Below are positions 32,333 to 41,713 of a stretch of DNA of 64,000 bases, piece by piece. The translations under genes were made by a program, and so were the position numbers. Source of the stretch: Streptomyces sp. R21 (lineage in GTDB: Bacteria > Actinomycetota > Actinomycetes > Streptomycetales > Streptomycetaceae); assembly GCF_041051975.1 (NCBI RefSeq), contig NZ_CP163435.1, positions 3,658,001-3,722,000 on the forward strand, read 5' to 3'. The stretch's first letter is position 1. Every line of letters starts with the position of its first letter. A model generated the notes under the pieces. That model ran no database searches and was not told the DNA's origin. It saw only the letters and a program-made list of their open reading frames with translations.

Positions 32333-34117
32333 ATGTCTCTTTCCCGCAGAAACTTCGTCATAGCGACGTCTGTCGCCGCGGCAGGCTCCACGCTGCTGTC
32401 CGCGTGCAGCAGCGGCGACTCCGGCAGCGGCAGCGGCACTCCGAGTGGCGGCGCCACGGAGTACACCGGCGCCAAGGTCACCGTCGGTACCAAGGCCGAC
32501 TCGACCGGTCCGGCTCCGGAGATCGCGGGCGCGAAGAAGGGCGGCACGATCTACGGCCTGGCCCCCGACGACTTCTCGCACCTCGACCCGGGGCGCATCT
32601 ACTACGCGTACAACTCCACCGTCGCGCTGCTCCTGCACCGCTGCCTCACCGGCTACAAGATCGACTCGGCCGGCAAGCAGAAGCTGGTCGGCGACCTCGC
32701 CACGGACACCGGCACCATGTCCAACGGCGGCAAGACCTGGACCTTCACGCTGAAGGACGGTCTGAAGTGGCAGGACGGCACCGAGCTCACGGTCGAGGAC
32801 GTCCGCCACGGCATCGAGCGCCTGTGGGCCAAGTACATCATCGAGTCCGCCAGCTACGTCCAGATCGCCCTCACGGGCAAGGGCGGCAAGTGGCGTGACG
32901 CGTACGAGGGCCCCTACAAGGGCAAGCACCTCAGCGAGATCGTGACGGACAAGGCCAAGAAGACCATCACGTTCAACCTGGCCGAGGCCCGTCCGGACTT
33001 CAACTTCACGATGGCGATGCACTCGTACGCCGCGGTGTCCCCGAAGTTCGACACCAAGGAGAAGTACGACAAGAACCCGGCCTCCTGCGGGCCGTACAAG
33101 ATCAAGAGCCACACCACCGACAAGTCGATGGTGCTCGTCCGCAACGCGAGCTGGGACCCGGCGACGGACTCGATCCGCAACGCCTACCCGGACGGCTTCG
33201 AGTTCGACTTCGGCATCGAGACCCTCGACGGTGTCGACCGCCTGATCGCCTCCTCGGGCAAGGACGCGTACGCCGTCTCGATCTACAAGGGCGTGCCCGC
33301 CGAGCGCATCCAGAAGGTCCTCACGGACCCGGAGATCAAGAAGCGCACCTTCAACGGTCTGCTCACCGGCACGTACTACTACGCGATCAACACCAAGCGC
33401 GTCACGGACCTCAAGGTCCGTCAGGCACTGAACCACGCCTGGCCGCTCCAGCAGATCCGGCAGATCTACGGTGGCCCGTCCTCCGGCGACTTCGCGACCA
33501 CGATCCTCAGCCCCGACATCCTGGGCCGCGAGAAGTTCGACGTCTACGGCAAGCTGAAGAAGCCGCAGGGTGACCCGGCGGCCGCGAAGAAGCTGCTGAA
33601 GGAAGCCGGCAAGGAGGGCATGAAGATCGTCTACGCCTTCCCGCAGGACCCGACCTACAACAAGACCAAGGTCGTCATCGAGAACGCGCTCAAGGCGGCC
33701 GGCTTCACGCCGATCATCAAGCCCGTCGACTCGACGACGTACTACGACCAGGTCCAGAAGGTCGACAACAGCTACGACGTCATGTGGTTCGGCTGGTCCC
33801 CGGACTGGCCGACCGCCTACACGATGATCCAGCCGCTGTTCGACAGCGCCAACATCGGCGACGGTCTGTACAACGTCTCGCAGACCAACATCCCGTGGAT
33901 CGACGCGGGCGTCCAGAAGGACATGGTCATCGGCGACCAGAAGAAGGCCGGTGAGGCCTGGGCCGCGCTGGACAAGCGGATCATGGAGGAAGTCGCTCCG
34001 ATCATCCCCGAGATGTACCAGCGCCGTTACTACGTCTACGGCAACAAGGTCGGCGGCGCCCAGTTCGACCCGAACTTCTCGGCGACCCTGCTCTACAAGA
34101 CGTTCGTGAAGGCCTGA
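32333..34117 (+). CDS. BldKB-like oligopeptide-binding lipoprotein with Tat-like signal, paralogous copy
   Basis: 594 aa, SBP family 5. The signal peptide MSLSRRNFVIATSVAAAGST, then LLSAC, has a twin-arginine pair (R5-R6) before a lipobox with Cys25, so Tat export as a lipoprotein is likely. The N-terminal signature KADSTGPAPEIAGAKKGGTI and DDFSHLDPGRIYYAYNSTVA is shared with the protein at 41714-43510 and unlike the opp SBP at 29158. Later blocks are WTFTLKDGLKWQDGTELTVE and SCGPYKIKSHTTDKSMVLVR. Relatively rich in Lys and Tyr. ATG 32333 has a weak GGCC/AGG upstream. It should bind extracellular peptides, possibly signals. Confidence 0.9.
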   Translation: MSLSRRNFVIATSVAAAGSTLLSACSSGDSGSGSGTPSGGATEYTGAKVTVGTKADSTGPAPEIAGAKKGGTIYGLAPDDFSHLDPGRIYYAYNSTVALLLHRCLTGYKIDSAGKQKLVGDLATDTGTMSNGGKTWTFTLKDGLKWQDGTELTVEDVRHGIERLWAKYIIESASYVQIALTGKGGKWRDAYEGPYKGKHLSEIVTDKAKKTITFNLAEARPDFNFTMAMHSYAAVSPKFDTKEKYDKNPASCGPYKIKSHTTDKSMVLVRNASWDPATDSIRNAYPDGFEFDFGIETLDGVDRLIASSGKDAYAVSIYKGVPAERIQKVLTDPEIKKRTFNGLLTGTYYYAINTKRVTDLKVRQALNHAWPLQQIRQIYGGPSSGDFATTILSPDILGREKFDVYGKLKKPQGDPAAAKKLLKEAGKEGMKIVYAFPQDPTYNKTKVVIENALKAAGFTPIIKPVDSTTYYDQVQKVDNSYDVMWFGWSPDWPTAYTMIQPLFDSANIGDGLYNVSQTNIPWIDAGVQKDMVIGDQKKAGEAWAALDKRIMEEVAPIIPEMYQRRYYVYGNKVGGAQFDPNFSATLLYKTFVKA

Positions 34118-34131
34118 CGACCGGCCCTTTA

Positions 34132-34158
34132 GGCGGGGCGGCCTCGTGCCGCCCCGCC
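34132..34158 (+). promoter_or_regulatory. Intercistronic hairpin between SBP and permease genes
   Basis: GGCGGGGCGGC (34132-34142) pairs perfectly with GCCGCCCCGCC (34148-34158) around CTCGT. It lies 14 bases after the SBP stop, in the same place as the hairpins in the other two transporter operons. Confidence 0.75.
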
Positions 34159-34198
34159 CCTCTTCCCCCTTCGGCATCCGTCAGGAAAACCCACTGCC

Positions 34199-35179
34199 AT
34201 GCTCCGCTTCCTTGTTCGACGAATCCTCGGCGCCGCGGTGATCCTCGTGATCATCAGCGCCATCGTGTTCGTCCTGTTCTACGCCGCCCCGCGCGACCCC
34301 GCCCGCATCGCCTGCGGCAAGGCCTGCACCCCCGAGACACTGGAGCTGGTGCGGAAGAACCTGGGGATCGCCGATCCGTTTCCCATCCAGTACTGGGACT
34401 GGCTCAAGGGCATCTTCGTAGGCCGCGACTACGCGTCCTTCGGACACTGCCCGGCGCCGTGCCTCGGCTACTCCTTCCAGAACCGCGAGCCGGTCCTCGC
34501 CACCATCGCGGACCGCTTCCCGACCACCCTGTCGCTGTCGCTCGGCAGCTCGGCCATCTACCTGGTCTTCGGCATCGGCGCGGGCATGCTCGCCGCGGTG
34601 AAGCAGGGCAAGGCCGTGGACAAGATCGCCAGCTCGGCCTCGCTGATCGCGTCCTCGATGCAGATCTACGTCGTCGGCGTCCTCGCCACCTGGCTCCTGG
34701 TGGACCAGTGGCACCTGCTCGACCGTGCCAGCTACACCCCGTTCCTGGAGGACCCCGCGGCCTGGGCCAAGGGCCTGCTGGTGCCGTGGATCGTGCTCTC
34801 CCTGATCTGGACGGCCAACTACACGCGTATGACGCGCTCCCAGATGGTCGAAGTGCTCAGCGAGGACTACGTCCGCACCGCGCGCGCCAAGGGCATGTCG
34901 CGCCGTACGGTCTTCTTCCGCTTCGCCTGGCGCGGCGCGATGGGCCCGATCGTCACCATCTTCGGTCTCGACCTCGGTGTGCTGCTCGGCGGCGCCATCA
35001 TCACCGAGTCGACCTTCAGCCTCCAGGGCCTCGGCATGCTCTCGGTCAAGGCGGTCAGCACCAACGACCTGCCGATCCTGCTCGGTGTCGTCCTGGTCGC
35101 CGCGGGCGCGATCGTCGTCTTCAACATCATCGTCGACGCCCTGTACGCCCTCATCGACCCGCGCGTGCGCCTCGCTTAA
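34199..35179 (+). CDS. BldK-type oligopeptide transporter permease (DppB type), paralogous copy
   Basis: 326 aa. MLRFLVRRILGAAVILVIIS opens with the first helix; the outer loop has CGKACTPETLELVRKNLGI, and a second Cys pair (GHCPAPCLGYSF) follows a longer loop, the same layout as the permease at 40647-41624 (CGKNCTPDAL, HCAAPCFGVSF). The EAA region is YVRTARAKGMSRRTVFFRFA. The C-terminus is ALYALIDPRVRLA. The four conserved outer cysteines could form disulfides. It sits 9 bases before the ATPase gene. Confidence 0.9.
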   Translation: MLRFLVRRILGAAVILVIISAIVFVLFYAAPRDPARIACGKACTPETLELVRKNLGIADPFPIQYWDWLKGIFVGRDYASFGHCPAPCLGYSFQNREPVLATIADRFPTTLSLSLGSSAIYLVFGIGAGMLAAVKQGKAVDKIASSASLIASSMQIYVVGVLATWLLVDQWHLLDRASYTPFLEDPAAWAKGLLVPWIVLSLIWTANYTRMTRSQMVEVLSEDYVRTARAKGMSRRTVFFRFAWRGAMGPIVTIFGLDLGVLLGGAIITESTFSLQGLGMLSVKAVSTNDLPILLGVVLVAAGAIVVFNIIVDALYALIDPRVRLA

Positions 35180-35188
35180 GGAGAGACC

Positions 35189-36214
35189 ATGAGCACTCCC
35201 TTCCTCTCCGTCCGTGACCTCAAGGTGCACTTCTCCACCGAGGACGGTGTCGTCAAGGCCGTCGACGGCCTCTCCTTCGATGTGGAGAAGGGCAAGACCC
35301 TCGGCATCGTGGGCGAGTCAGGCTCCGGCAAGTCCGTCACCAACATGGCGGTCCTGGGCCTGCACGACCCCCGCAACACCGCGCTCGACGGTGAGATCCT
35401 GCTCGACGGCAAGGAGCTCATCACCGCCACCGAGCGGGAGCTCGAGCAGCTTCGCGGCAACAAGATGTCCATGATCTTCCAGGACGCGCTGGCGTCCCTG
35501 TCGCCGTACCACACGATCGGCGCGCAGATCTCCGAGACGTACCGCAAGCACACGGGCGCGTCCAAGAAGGTGGCCCGGGCGCGCGCGATCGAGATGCTCA
35601 CCCGCGTCGGGATCCCGCAGCCGGACGTCCGGGTGGACGACTACCCGCACCAGTTCTCCGGCGGTATGCGCCAGCGCGCGATGATCGCCATGGCCCTGGT
35701 CTGCGACCCCGAGCTGCTGATCGCCGACGAGCCGACCACCGCGCTCGACGTGACGGTCCAGGCCCAGATCATGGACCTGCTCAAGGACCTCCAGCAGGAG
35801 TTCGGCACCGCGATCATCTTCATCACCCACGACCTCGGCGTGATCGCCGACATCGCGGACGACGTGCTGGTGATGTACGGCGGCCGGTGCGTGGAGCGCG
35901 GCACCAAGAAGGAGGTGCTGCGGCAGCCGCAGCACCCCTACACGCTGGGTCTGCTGGGCTCGATGCCGAGCCTGGAGGGGCCGGTCGACGTGCCCCTGTC
36001 ACCCATTCCGGGCTCGCCGCCCTCGCTGCTGAACCCGCCCACGGGCTGCCGCTTCCACCCGCGGTGCACCTTCGCGGAGAAGGTCTCGGACGGGCTCTGC
36101 TCCACGCAGCAGCCGGCGCTGGAGATCGTGGACGGACGTGGCAGCGCCTGCCACCTCAGCGCCGGGCAGAAGGGCGAGTTCTTCGCCGAGTTCGCCGCCG
36201 CTCGGGCCAACTGA
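35189..36214 (+). CDS. BldK-type transporter ATP-binding protein (DppD type), paralogous copy
   Basis: 341 aa. Walker A GESGSGKSVTNMAVLGLHDP, MIFQDALASLSPYHTIGAQI, signature FSGGMRQRAMIAMALVC, Walker B LLIADEPTTALDVTVQAQIM and THDLGVIADIADDV. The C-terminal Cys motif is CRFHPRCTFAEKVSDGLC. The ASLSPYHTIG Q-loop variant is shared with the ATPase at 39523-40587 (TALSPYHTVG) but not with the opp ATPase (SSLNPVLSVG), supporting the paralogy. ATG 35189 follows AAGGAGAG. Confidence 0.92.
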   Translation: MSTPFLSVRDLKVHFSTEDGVVKAVDGLSFDVEKGKTLGIVGESGSGKSVTNMAVLGLHDPRNTALDGEILLDGKELITATERELEQLRGNKMSMIFQDALASLSPYHTIGAQISETYRKHTGASKKVARARAIEMLTRVGIPQPDVRVDDYPHQFSGGMRQRAMIAMALVCDPELLIADEPTTALDVTVQAQIMDLLKDLQQEFGTAIIFITHDLGVIADIADDVLVMYGGRCVERGTKKEVLRQPQHPYTLGLLGSMPSLEGPVDVPLSPIPGSPPSLLNPPTGCRFHPRCTFAEKVSDGLCSTQQPALEIVDGRGSACHLSAGQKGEFFAEFAAARAN

Positions 36215-36239
36215 CGTAAAGAGACGGGACTTCACCACC

Positions 36240-37301
36240 ATGAGCAGCACCAATCCCCTCCTGGACGTCTCCGGTCTGACCAAGCACTTCCCGGTCAAGG
36301 GAGGCTTCCCGATCCGTCGTACGATCGGCGCCGTCCAGGCCGTGGACGGGCTCGACTTCCAGGTCGCCGAGGGCGAGAGCCTCGGCCTGGTCGGCGAGTC
36401 CGGCTGTGGCAAGTCGACGACGGGCCGGCTGATCACGCGTTTGCTGGAGCCGACCGCGGGCAGCATCTCCTACCGCGGTCAGGACATCACGCACGCGAAC
36501 CGCCGCCAGCTCGCGCCGATTCGCTCCGAGATCCAGATGATCTTCCAGGACCCGTACGCCTCGCTGAACCCGCGGCAGACGGTCGGCAAGATCATCGCGG
36601 GTCCGATGGAGATCAACGGGATCGACCCGGCGGGCGGCCGTGAGAAGCGTGTCCGCGAGCTGCTGGAGACCGTGGGTCTCAACCCGGAGCACTACAACCG
36701 CTTCCCGCACGAGTTCTCCGGCGGCCAGCGCCAACGCATCGGGGTCGCCCGCGCGCTGGCTCTGTCGCCGAAGCTGATCGTGGCGGACGAGCCGGTCTCG
36801 GCGCTGGACGTGTCCATCCAGGCGCAGGTCGTCAACCTGCTCCAGGAGCTCCAGCGGGACCTGGGTATCGCGTTCGTGTTCATCGCGCACGACCTCGCGA
36901 TCGTCCGGCACTTCTCGCAGCGCGTCGCGGTCATGTACCTCGGCAAGATCGTCGAGATCGCCGACCGGGCCGACCTGTACGAGAACCCGCGCCACCCGTA
37001 CACGCGTGCGCTGCTGTCCGCCGTGCCCGAGGCGACGGCGGACGACGTCCCGGCCCGCGACCGCATCCGGCTCGTCGGTGACGTGCCCTCGCCGCTCAAC
37101 CCGCCGTCGGGCTGCCGCTTCCGCACCCGCTGCTGGAAGGCGACGGAGAAGTGCGCCACGGACGCGCCGCCGCTGGTCCAGGTCGAGGGCAACCGCGAGG
37201 GTCACCTCACGGCGTGCCACTACCCGGAAGTCGCGGAGACCGTCCCGGCCCCCCGCCTCTCCAAGGACCGCCTCTCCAAGGACCCCGAGGCCGCGGCCTG
37301 A
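36240..37301 (+). CDS. BldK-type transporter ATP-binding protein (DppF type), paralogous copy
   Basis: 353 aa. Walker A GESGCGKSTTGRLITRLLEP, IQMIFQDPYASLNPRQTVGK, signature FSGGQRQRIGVARALAL, Walker B LIVADEPVSALDVSIQAQVV and HDLAIVRHFSQRVAVMYLGK. The C-terminal Cys motif is CRFRTRCWKATEKC. It is nearly identical through the core to the ATPase at 38378-39511. ATG 36240 lies 14 bases after AAAGAG. It is the last gene of the plus-strand operon and is followed by hairpins. Confidence 0.92.
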   Translation: MSSTNPLLDVSGLTKHFPVKGGFPIRRTIGAVQAVDGLDFQVAEGESLGLVGESGCGKSTTGRLITRLLEPTAGSISYRGQDITHANRRQLAPIRSEIQMIFQDPYASLNPRQTVGKIIAGPMEINGIDPAGGREKRVRELLETVGLNPEHYNRFPHEFSGGQRQRIGVARALALSPKLIVADEPVSALDVSIQAQVVNLLQELQRDLGIAFVFIAHDLAIVRHFSQRVAVMYLGKIVEIADRADLYENPRHPYTRALLSAVPEATADDVPARDRIRLVGDVPSPLNPPSGCRFRTRCWKATEKCATDAPPLVQVEGNREGHLTACHYPEVAETVPAPRLSKDRLSKDPEAAA

Positions 37302-37310
37302 CACACCCCT

Positions 37311-37417
37311 TTCCGTCAGCCACGGCCGACGGAACTGGTTTTCGCCGGCCCATTGACCCGAGCCGAAGCCCAGTTCCCGGGGAAGCGGGGCCCGTACACC
37401 CTTGGGGTGTGCGGGCC
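37311..37417 (+). terminator. Two consecutive hairpins ending the plus-strand transporter operon
   Basis: TTCCGTC (37311-37317) pairs with GACGGAA (37328-37334), followed by CTGGTTTTCG. A second, stronger stem is GGCCCGTACACCC (37389-37401) with GGGTGTGCGGGCC (37405-37417), which has one T-G wobble. Together they should stop transcription from the upstream operon. Confidence 0.65.
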
Positions 37418-37913
37418 TTCGCGCGTTTGCCTGTCGCCTGTCTGACGTCGAGCCGCTCACTTTCACGCCGGCTCCACCGGTCCAGGCCTACCACTCAGCC
37501 TCGTCGACCTCTGCCTGGGCGACCAATAGAGCGTCGAGGCCCAGCACTTCGCCCACGTCATGACCTGCAGCGAGGACACCGGCAGGGCCGCCACCAGAAG
37601 CCTGCACCATGCCTGCGCAAACTTCCGCAGCCTCGCGATCGACCTCACCCACCTCGACGGATGGACGAAGGCCGCGGCAGTGTCCGCATCGATGGTCTTC
37701 AGGGCGGCTGCCAGCGATTCCGGCATGGCGGCAGCCTTCGCCCCTTCCCCGGCCATGCGTCATGGCCGAGAGCACCGGGAGAGGTACGTCCCTCGACCGC
37801 ACCGTCAGGGAGGGCCGTGCCACTGACCCGAGCCCGATCGCCCGCTTCCCTTTCGGGATGCGGGCCTGCACCTTGACGCGGGCTTGGGGCATCGGCCTCG
37901 CTACCCTCAGTTC
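37418..37913 (-). other. Non-coding or decayed sequence between transporter operon and Uma2 gene
   Basis: 496 bases without a convincing gene. On the minus strand, one frame (from about 37726: MPESLAAALKTIDADTAAAF, then VHPSRWVRSIARL) and an overlapping frame ending in ...GLDALLVAQAEVDEAEW-stop at about 37488 both look protein-like, as if one coding sequence had been broken by a frameshift. No start with a good Shine-Dalgarno sequence was found and no family was recognised. The Uma2 promoter must lie at the right end. Confidence 0.35.
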
Positions 37914-38377
37914 ATGGACTACGCCAAGATGCGAGCGATCGCCGAGGAGCTCACGGAGTACGCCGAGCGCCTCGAAGGGTCCTGGAATGTGGAGATCGGA
38001 CCCTCCGGCCCCTTCCTCGCCATGACGAGTCCTTCGAAGCGCCACAAGGGGACGGTTCGCCGTATCCGCAACCAGCTCAATGCGCAGCTCCCGGCCACCC
38101 ACCCCGGGTACGTCTGCGAGAACGGCCCCGAGATCGTCTCCCCGTCCAATCCGGACAACGACTACGGCGAGAAGCTCGCTGAATATCCGGCCATGGGCAT
38201 CGCCCACTACATGATCGTCGACCCCCGCACGGGCACGATCGAAGTGCACTCCGCCCCGTGCAGCGACCGCTATCAGGAAAAGGACCCGTACATCTTCGGC
38301 GACACCGTGCCGTTCGGCTCGTGGACGGTGGAAACCGGCGCCTTCCGCCGCTACGGCAAGGCAGGCAACGCCCGGCC

Positions 38378-38381
<4 letters not shown>
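37914..38381 (+). CDS. Uma2 family protein (DUF820 nuclease fold) with probable internal deletion
   Basis: 155 aa, shorter than the usual 185-200. The N-terminal half (MDYAKMRAIAEELTEYAERL, WNVEIGPSGPFLAMTSPS, then LPATHPGYVCENG) and the C-terminal half (EIVSPSNPDNDYGEKLAEYP, then MGIAHYMIVDPRTGTIEVHS) are both typical. The central segment that normally carries the P-D-x-x-V-V-E strand of the PD-(D/E)xK site is missing, joined in frame at about residues 70-73. Enzymatic activity is therefore doubtful. Its TAG stop overlaps the TAA stop of the convergent ATPase gene by 3 bases within TTAG. Uma2 genes are often multicopy and of unknown role in Streptomyces. Confidence 0.7.
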
Positions 38382-39511
<1,130 letters not shown>

Positions 39512-39522
39512 AGTCAGCCCTC

Positions 39523-40587
39523 TCAGCCCAGCCGCGGCTTGACGGTCTCGATGAAGATCCGGTTCTTCTGTTCCAGCGTCAGATGGCAGGCGGAGCCGCG
39601 CCCCGGCGGGATCTCCGGGCGGACGTCCACACAGCGGTCGGGGCCCTCGACCTCCAGCCGGAAGGCGCAGCGCGGATGGAAGGGGCACCCCGAGGGCGGG
39701 TTCAGCAGTGAGGGCGGTGCGCCCGGAATCGGCGTCAAGGGTTCGTCGAGGTCCGCCGACATACGCGGCATGGAGCCCAGCAGCCCCCAGGTGTACGGGT
39801 GCCTGGGCGACTTGAGCACCTCGCGGACGGTGCCGCGCTCCACGGCCCGGCCCGCGTACATCACGAGCAGGTCGTCCGCCATGTTGGCGACCACCCCGAG
39901 GTCGTGGGTGATCATGATGATGGCCGAACCGAACTCCTGCTGAAGGTCCTTGAGCAGGTCGATGATCTGCGCCTGGACCGTCACGTCGAGGGCGGTGGTC
40001 GGCTCGTCGGCGATGAGCAGGTCCGGGTTGCAGACCAGGGCCATCGCGATCATCGCGCGCTGGCGCATACCGCCGGAGAACTGGTGGGGATAGTCGTTGA
40101 CGCGCTGCTCGGGGTGCGGGATGCCGACCTTCGCCAGCATCTCGACCGCCCGCTCGCGTGCCTCCCGCTTGGACGCGCCGGTGTGCTTGCGAAACGGCTC
40201 GCCGATCTGCCGCCCCACCGTGTGGTACGGCGACAGCGCGGTCAGCGCGTCCTGGAAGATCATCGCCATCTTGTTGCCGCGGAGCTTCTCGAGCTCGCTC
40301 TCCGTGGCGGTGATCAGCTCCTTGCCGTCGAGGACGATCTCGCCCTCCACGGTGGTCGTCATCGGGTTGTGCAGGCCCAGCACGGTCAGGTTGGTCACCG
40401 ACTTCCCGGAGCCCGACTCGCCGACGATGCCGAGTGTCGAGCCGCGCTCCACCTCGAAGGAGAGCCCGTCGACCGCCTTGACGACGCCGTCCTCCGTGGA
40501 GAACCGCACACGCAGGTCGCGCACCGAGAGGAATGCGTCGGATCCGGTGGGGGCCGGCGCGTCCTCCGGCTTGGTGAGTGTGGTCAC
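39523..40587 (-). CDS. bldKD: BldK oligopeptide transporter ATP-binding protein (DppD type)
   Basis: 354 aa. About 20 extra N-terminal residues (VTTLTKPEDAPAPTGSDAF) precede the domain. Walker A GESGSGKSVTNLTVLGLHNP, Q-loop MIFQDALTALSPYHTVGRQI, signature FSGGMRQRAMIAMALVC, Walker B LLIADEPTTALDVTVQAQII and THDLGVVANMADDL. C-terminal Cys motif CPFHPRCAFRLEVEGPDRC. GTG 40587 follows GGAGATGGCGCC. It partners the DppF-type protein 11 bases downstream. Confidence 0.8.
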   Translation of the reverse strand: MTTLTKPEDAPAPTGSDAFLSVRDLRVRFSTEDGVVKAVDGLSFEVERGSTLGIVGESGSGKSVTNLTVLGLHNPMTTTVEGEIVLDGKELITATESELEKLRGNKMAMIFQDALTALSPYHTVGRQIGEPFRKHTGASKREARERAVEMLAKVGIPHPEQRVNDYPHQFSGGMRQRAMIAMALVCNPDLLIADEPTTALDVTVQAQIIDLLKDLQQEFGSAIIMITHDLGVVANMADDLLVMYAGRAVERGTVREVLKSPRHPYTWGLLGSMPRMSADLDEPLTPIPGAPPSLLNPPSGCPFHPRCAFRLEVEGPDRCVDVRPEIPPGRGSACHLTLEQKNRIFIETVKPRLG

Positions 40588-40646
40588 GGCGCCATCTCCA
40601 GACGGGTCAAGTGGTCGCTGCTTCCACGGTGACGCCCTTCGCGCGG

Positions 40647-41624
40647 CTACGACAGACGTACGCGTGGATCGATCACCGCGTACAGGGCGTCCACGATGAC
40701 GTTGAGGAGCAGGATGAACGCGGCGCTGAAGAGCATCACGCCCATCAGCTTGGGCAGGTCCTTGCCGACGACGGACTCCACGGCGAGCCGTCCGATGCCC
40801 GCGAGCCCGAAGGTGTACTCGGTGACGACGGCTCCGCCGAGCAGCGCGGAGAGGTCCATGCCGAGGATGGTGGCGATGGGGATGAGGGAGCCGCGCCAGG
40901 CGTACCGGAAGAAGACGTACCGCCCCGTCATGCCCTTCGCGCGGGCGGCGCGCACATGTTCCTCCTGGAGCTGCTCGATCATCGCCGAGCGGGACATCCG
41001 CGTGTAGTTGGCCGTGAAGATGACGGACATCACCAGCCAGGGGATCAGCAGGCCCGTGAACCACTGGGCCGGATTCTCCGTGAACGGCACGTATCTGGGC
41101 TTGTCGAGCCAGCCGGTGCTGTAGACGAAGATGCCAAGAACGATTGGTCCGAGAAAGTAGATCTGCATCGAACTGAGGACCAGCGAGATGCTGCTGAACG
41201 TCTTGTCGAGCCAGGTGCCGCGGAAGCGGGCGGCGATGAGACCGGTGCCGAGGCCGACGACGAGGAACACGATCAGGCCGCCGATGGTGAGGGACAGCGT
41301 GAGCGGGAAACGGTCCATGAGCGTGTCCCAGACCATCTGCTGGTCGCGGAAGGACACCCCGAAGCAGGGCGCCGCGCAGTGCCCCACGGCGAAGTCGCGT
41401 CCGGCGAAGATGCCGACGAGGAACTTCCAGTACTGCACCGGGACCGGCTGGTCCAGCCCCAGGTTCTTGTGGATGATCGCCAGCGCGTCCGGTGTGCAGT
41501 TCTTGCCGCACGCGAGCGTCGCCGGGTCCTGCGGGATGGCGTAGTACATGAAGAAGGTGAAGGCGCTGATCAGCAAGAGGATGAGCACGGCGCCGAACGT
41601 CCGGCGAAGGATGAATCGAAGCAT
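40647..41624 (-). CDS. bldKC: BldK oligopeptide transporter permease (DppB type)
   Basis: 325 aa. It starts MLRFILRRTFGAVLILLLIS, has the outer Cys pairs CGKNCTPDALAIIHKNLGL and HCAAPCFGVSF, and ends ALYAVIDPRVRLS. The EAA loop is HVRAARAKGMTGRYVFFRYA. Same length and layout as the paralogue at 34199-35179. It is separated from the binding-protein gene by 89 bases filled with an 18-bp hairpin, and from bldKD by 59 bases. Confidence 0.8.
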   Translation of the reverse strand: MLRFILRRTFGAVLILLLISAFTFFMYYAIPQDPATLACGKNCTPDALAIIHKNLGLDQPVPVQYWKFLVGIFAGRDFAVGHCAAPCFGVSFRDQQMVWDTLMDRFPLTLSLTIGGLIVFLVVGLGTGLIAARFRGTWLDKTFSSISLVLSSMQIYFLGPIVLGIFVYSTGWLDKPRYVPFTENPAQWFTGLLIPWLVMSVIFTANYTRMSRSAMIEQLQEEHVRAARAKGMTGRYVFFRYAWRGSLIPIATILGMDLSALLGGAVVTEYTFGLAGIGRLAVESVVGKDLPKLMGVMLFSAAFILLLNVIVDALYAVIDPRVRLS

Positions 41625-41667
41625 GGTGAACGCTGCTCCCGGTACGGCGGCCAGGGACGGGGGCCCG

Positions 41668-41707
41668 GGTCCCGGGGGCGCGCCCGCGAGGGCGTGCCCC
41701 CGGGACC
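41668..41707 (-). promoter_or_regulatory. Intercistronic 18-bp hairpin between bldKB and bldKC
   Basis: GGTCCCGGGGGCGCGCCC (41668-41685) pairs with GGGCGTGCCCCCGGGACC (41690-41707), with one G-T wobble and a 4-base loop. It is the strongest of the three hairpins found directly after the SBP genes. Likely effects are partial termination or protection of bldKA-B mRNA from 3' decay. Confidence 0.8.
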
Positions 41708-41713
41708 GCCGGC

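Noticed and set aside
32198..34177. 659-codon minus-strand frame opposite the plus-strand SBP gene
   Set aside because: The plus frame has a lipoprotein signal and family-5 SBP motifs; the antisense frame is low-complexity with no start signal.
31225..37301. Calling the plus-strand operon bldKA-E
   Set aside because: Position next to typA favours the minus-strand copy; without a phylogeny the plus copy is left without gene symbols.
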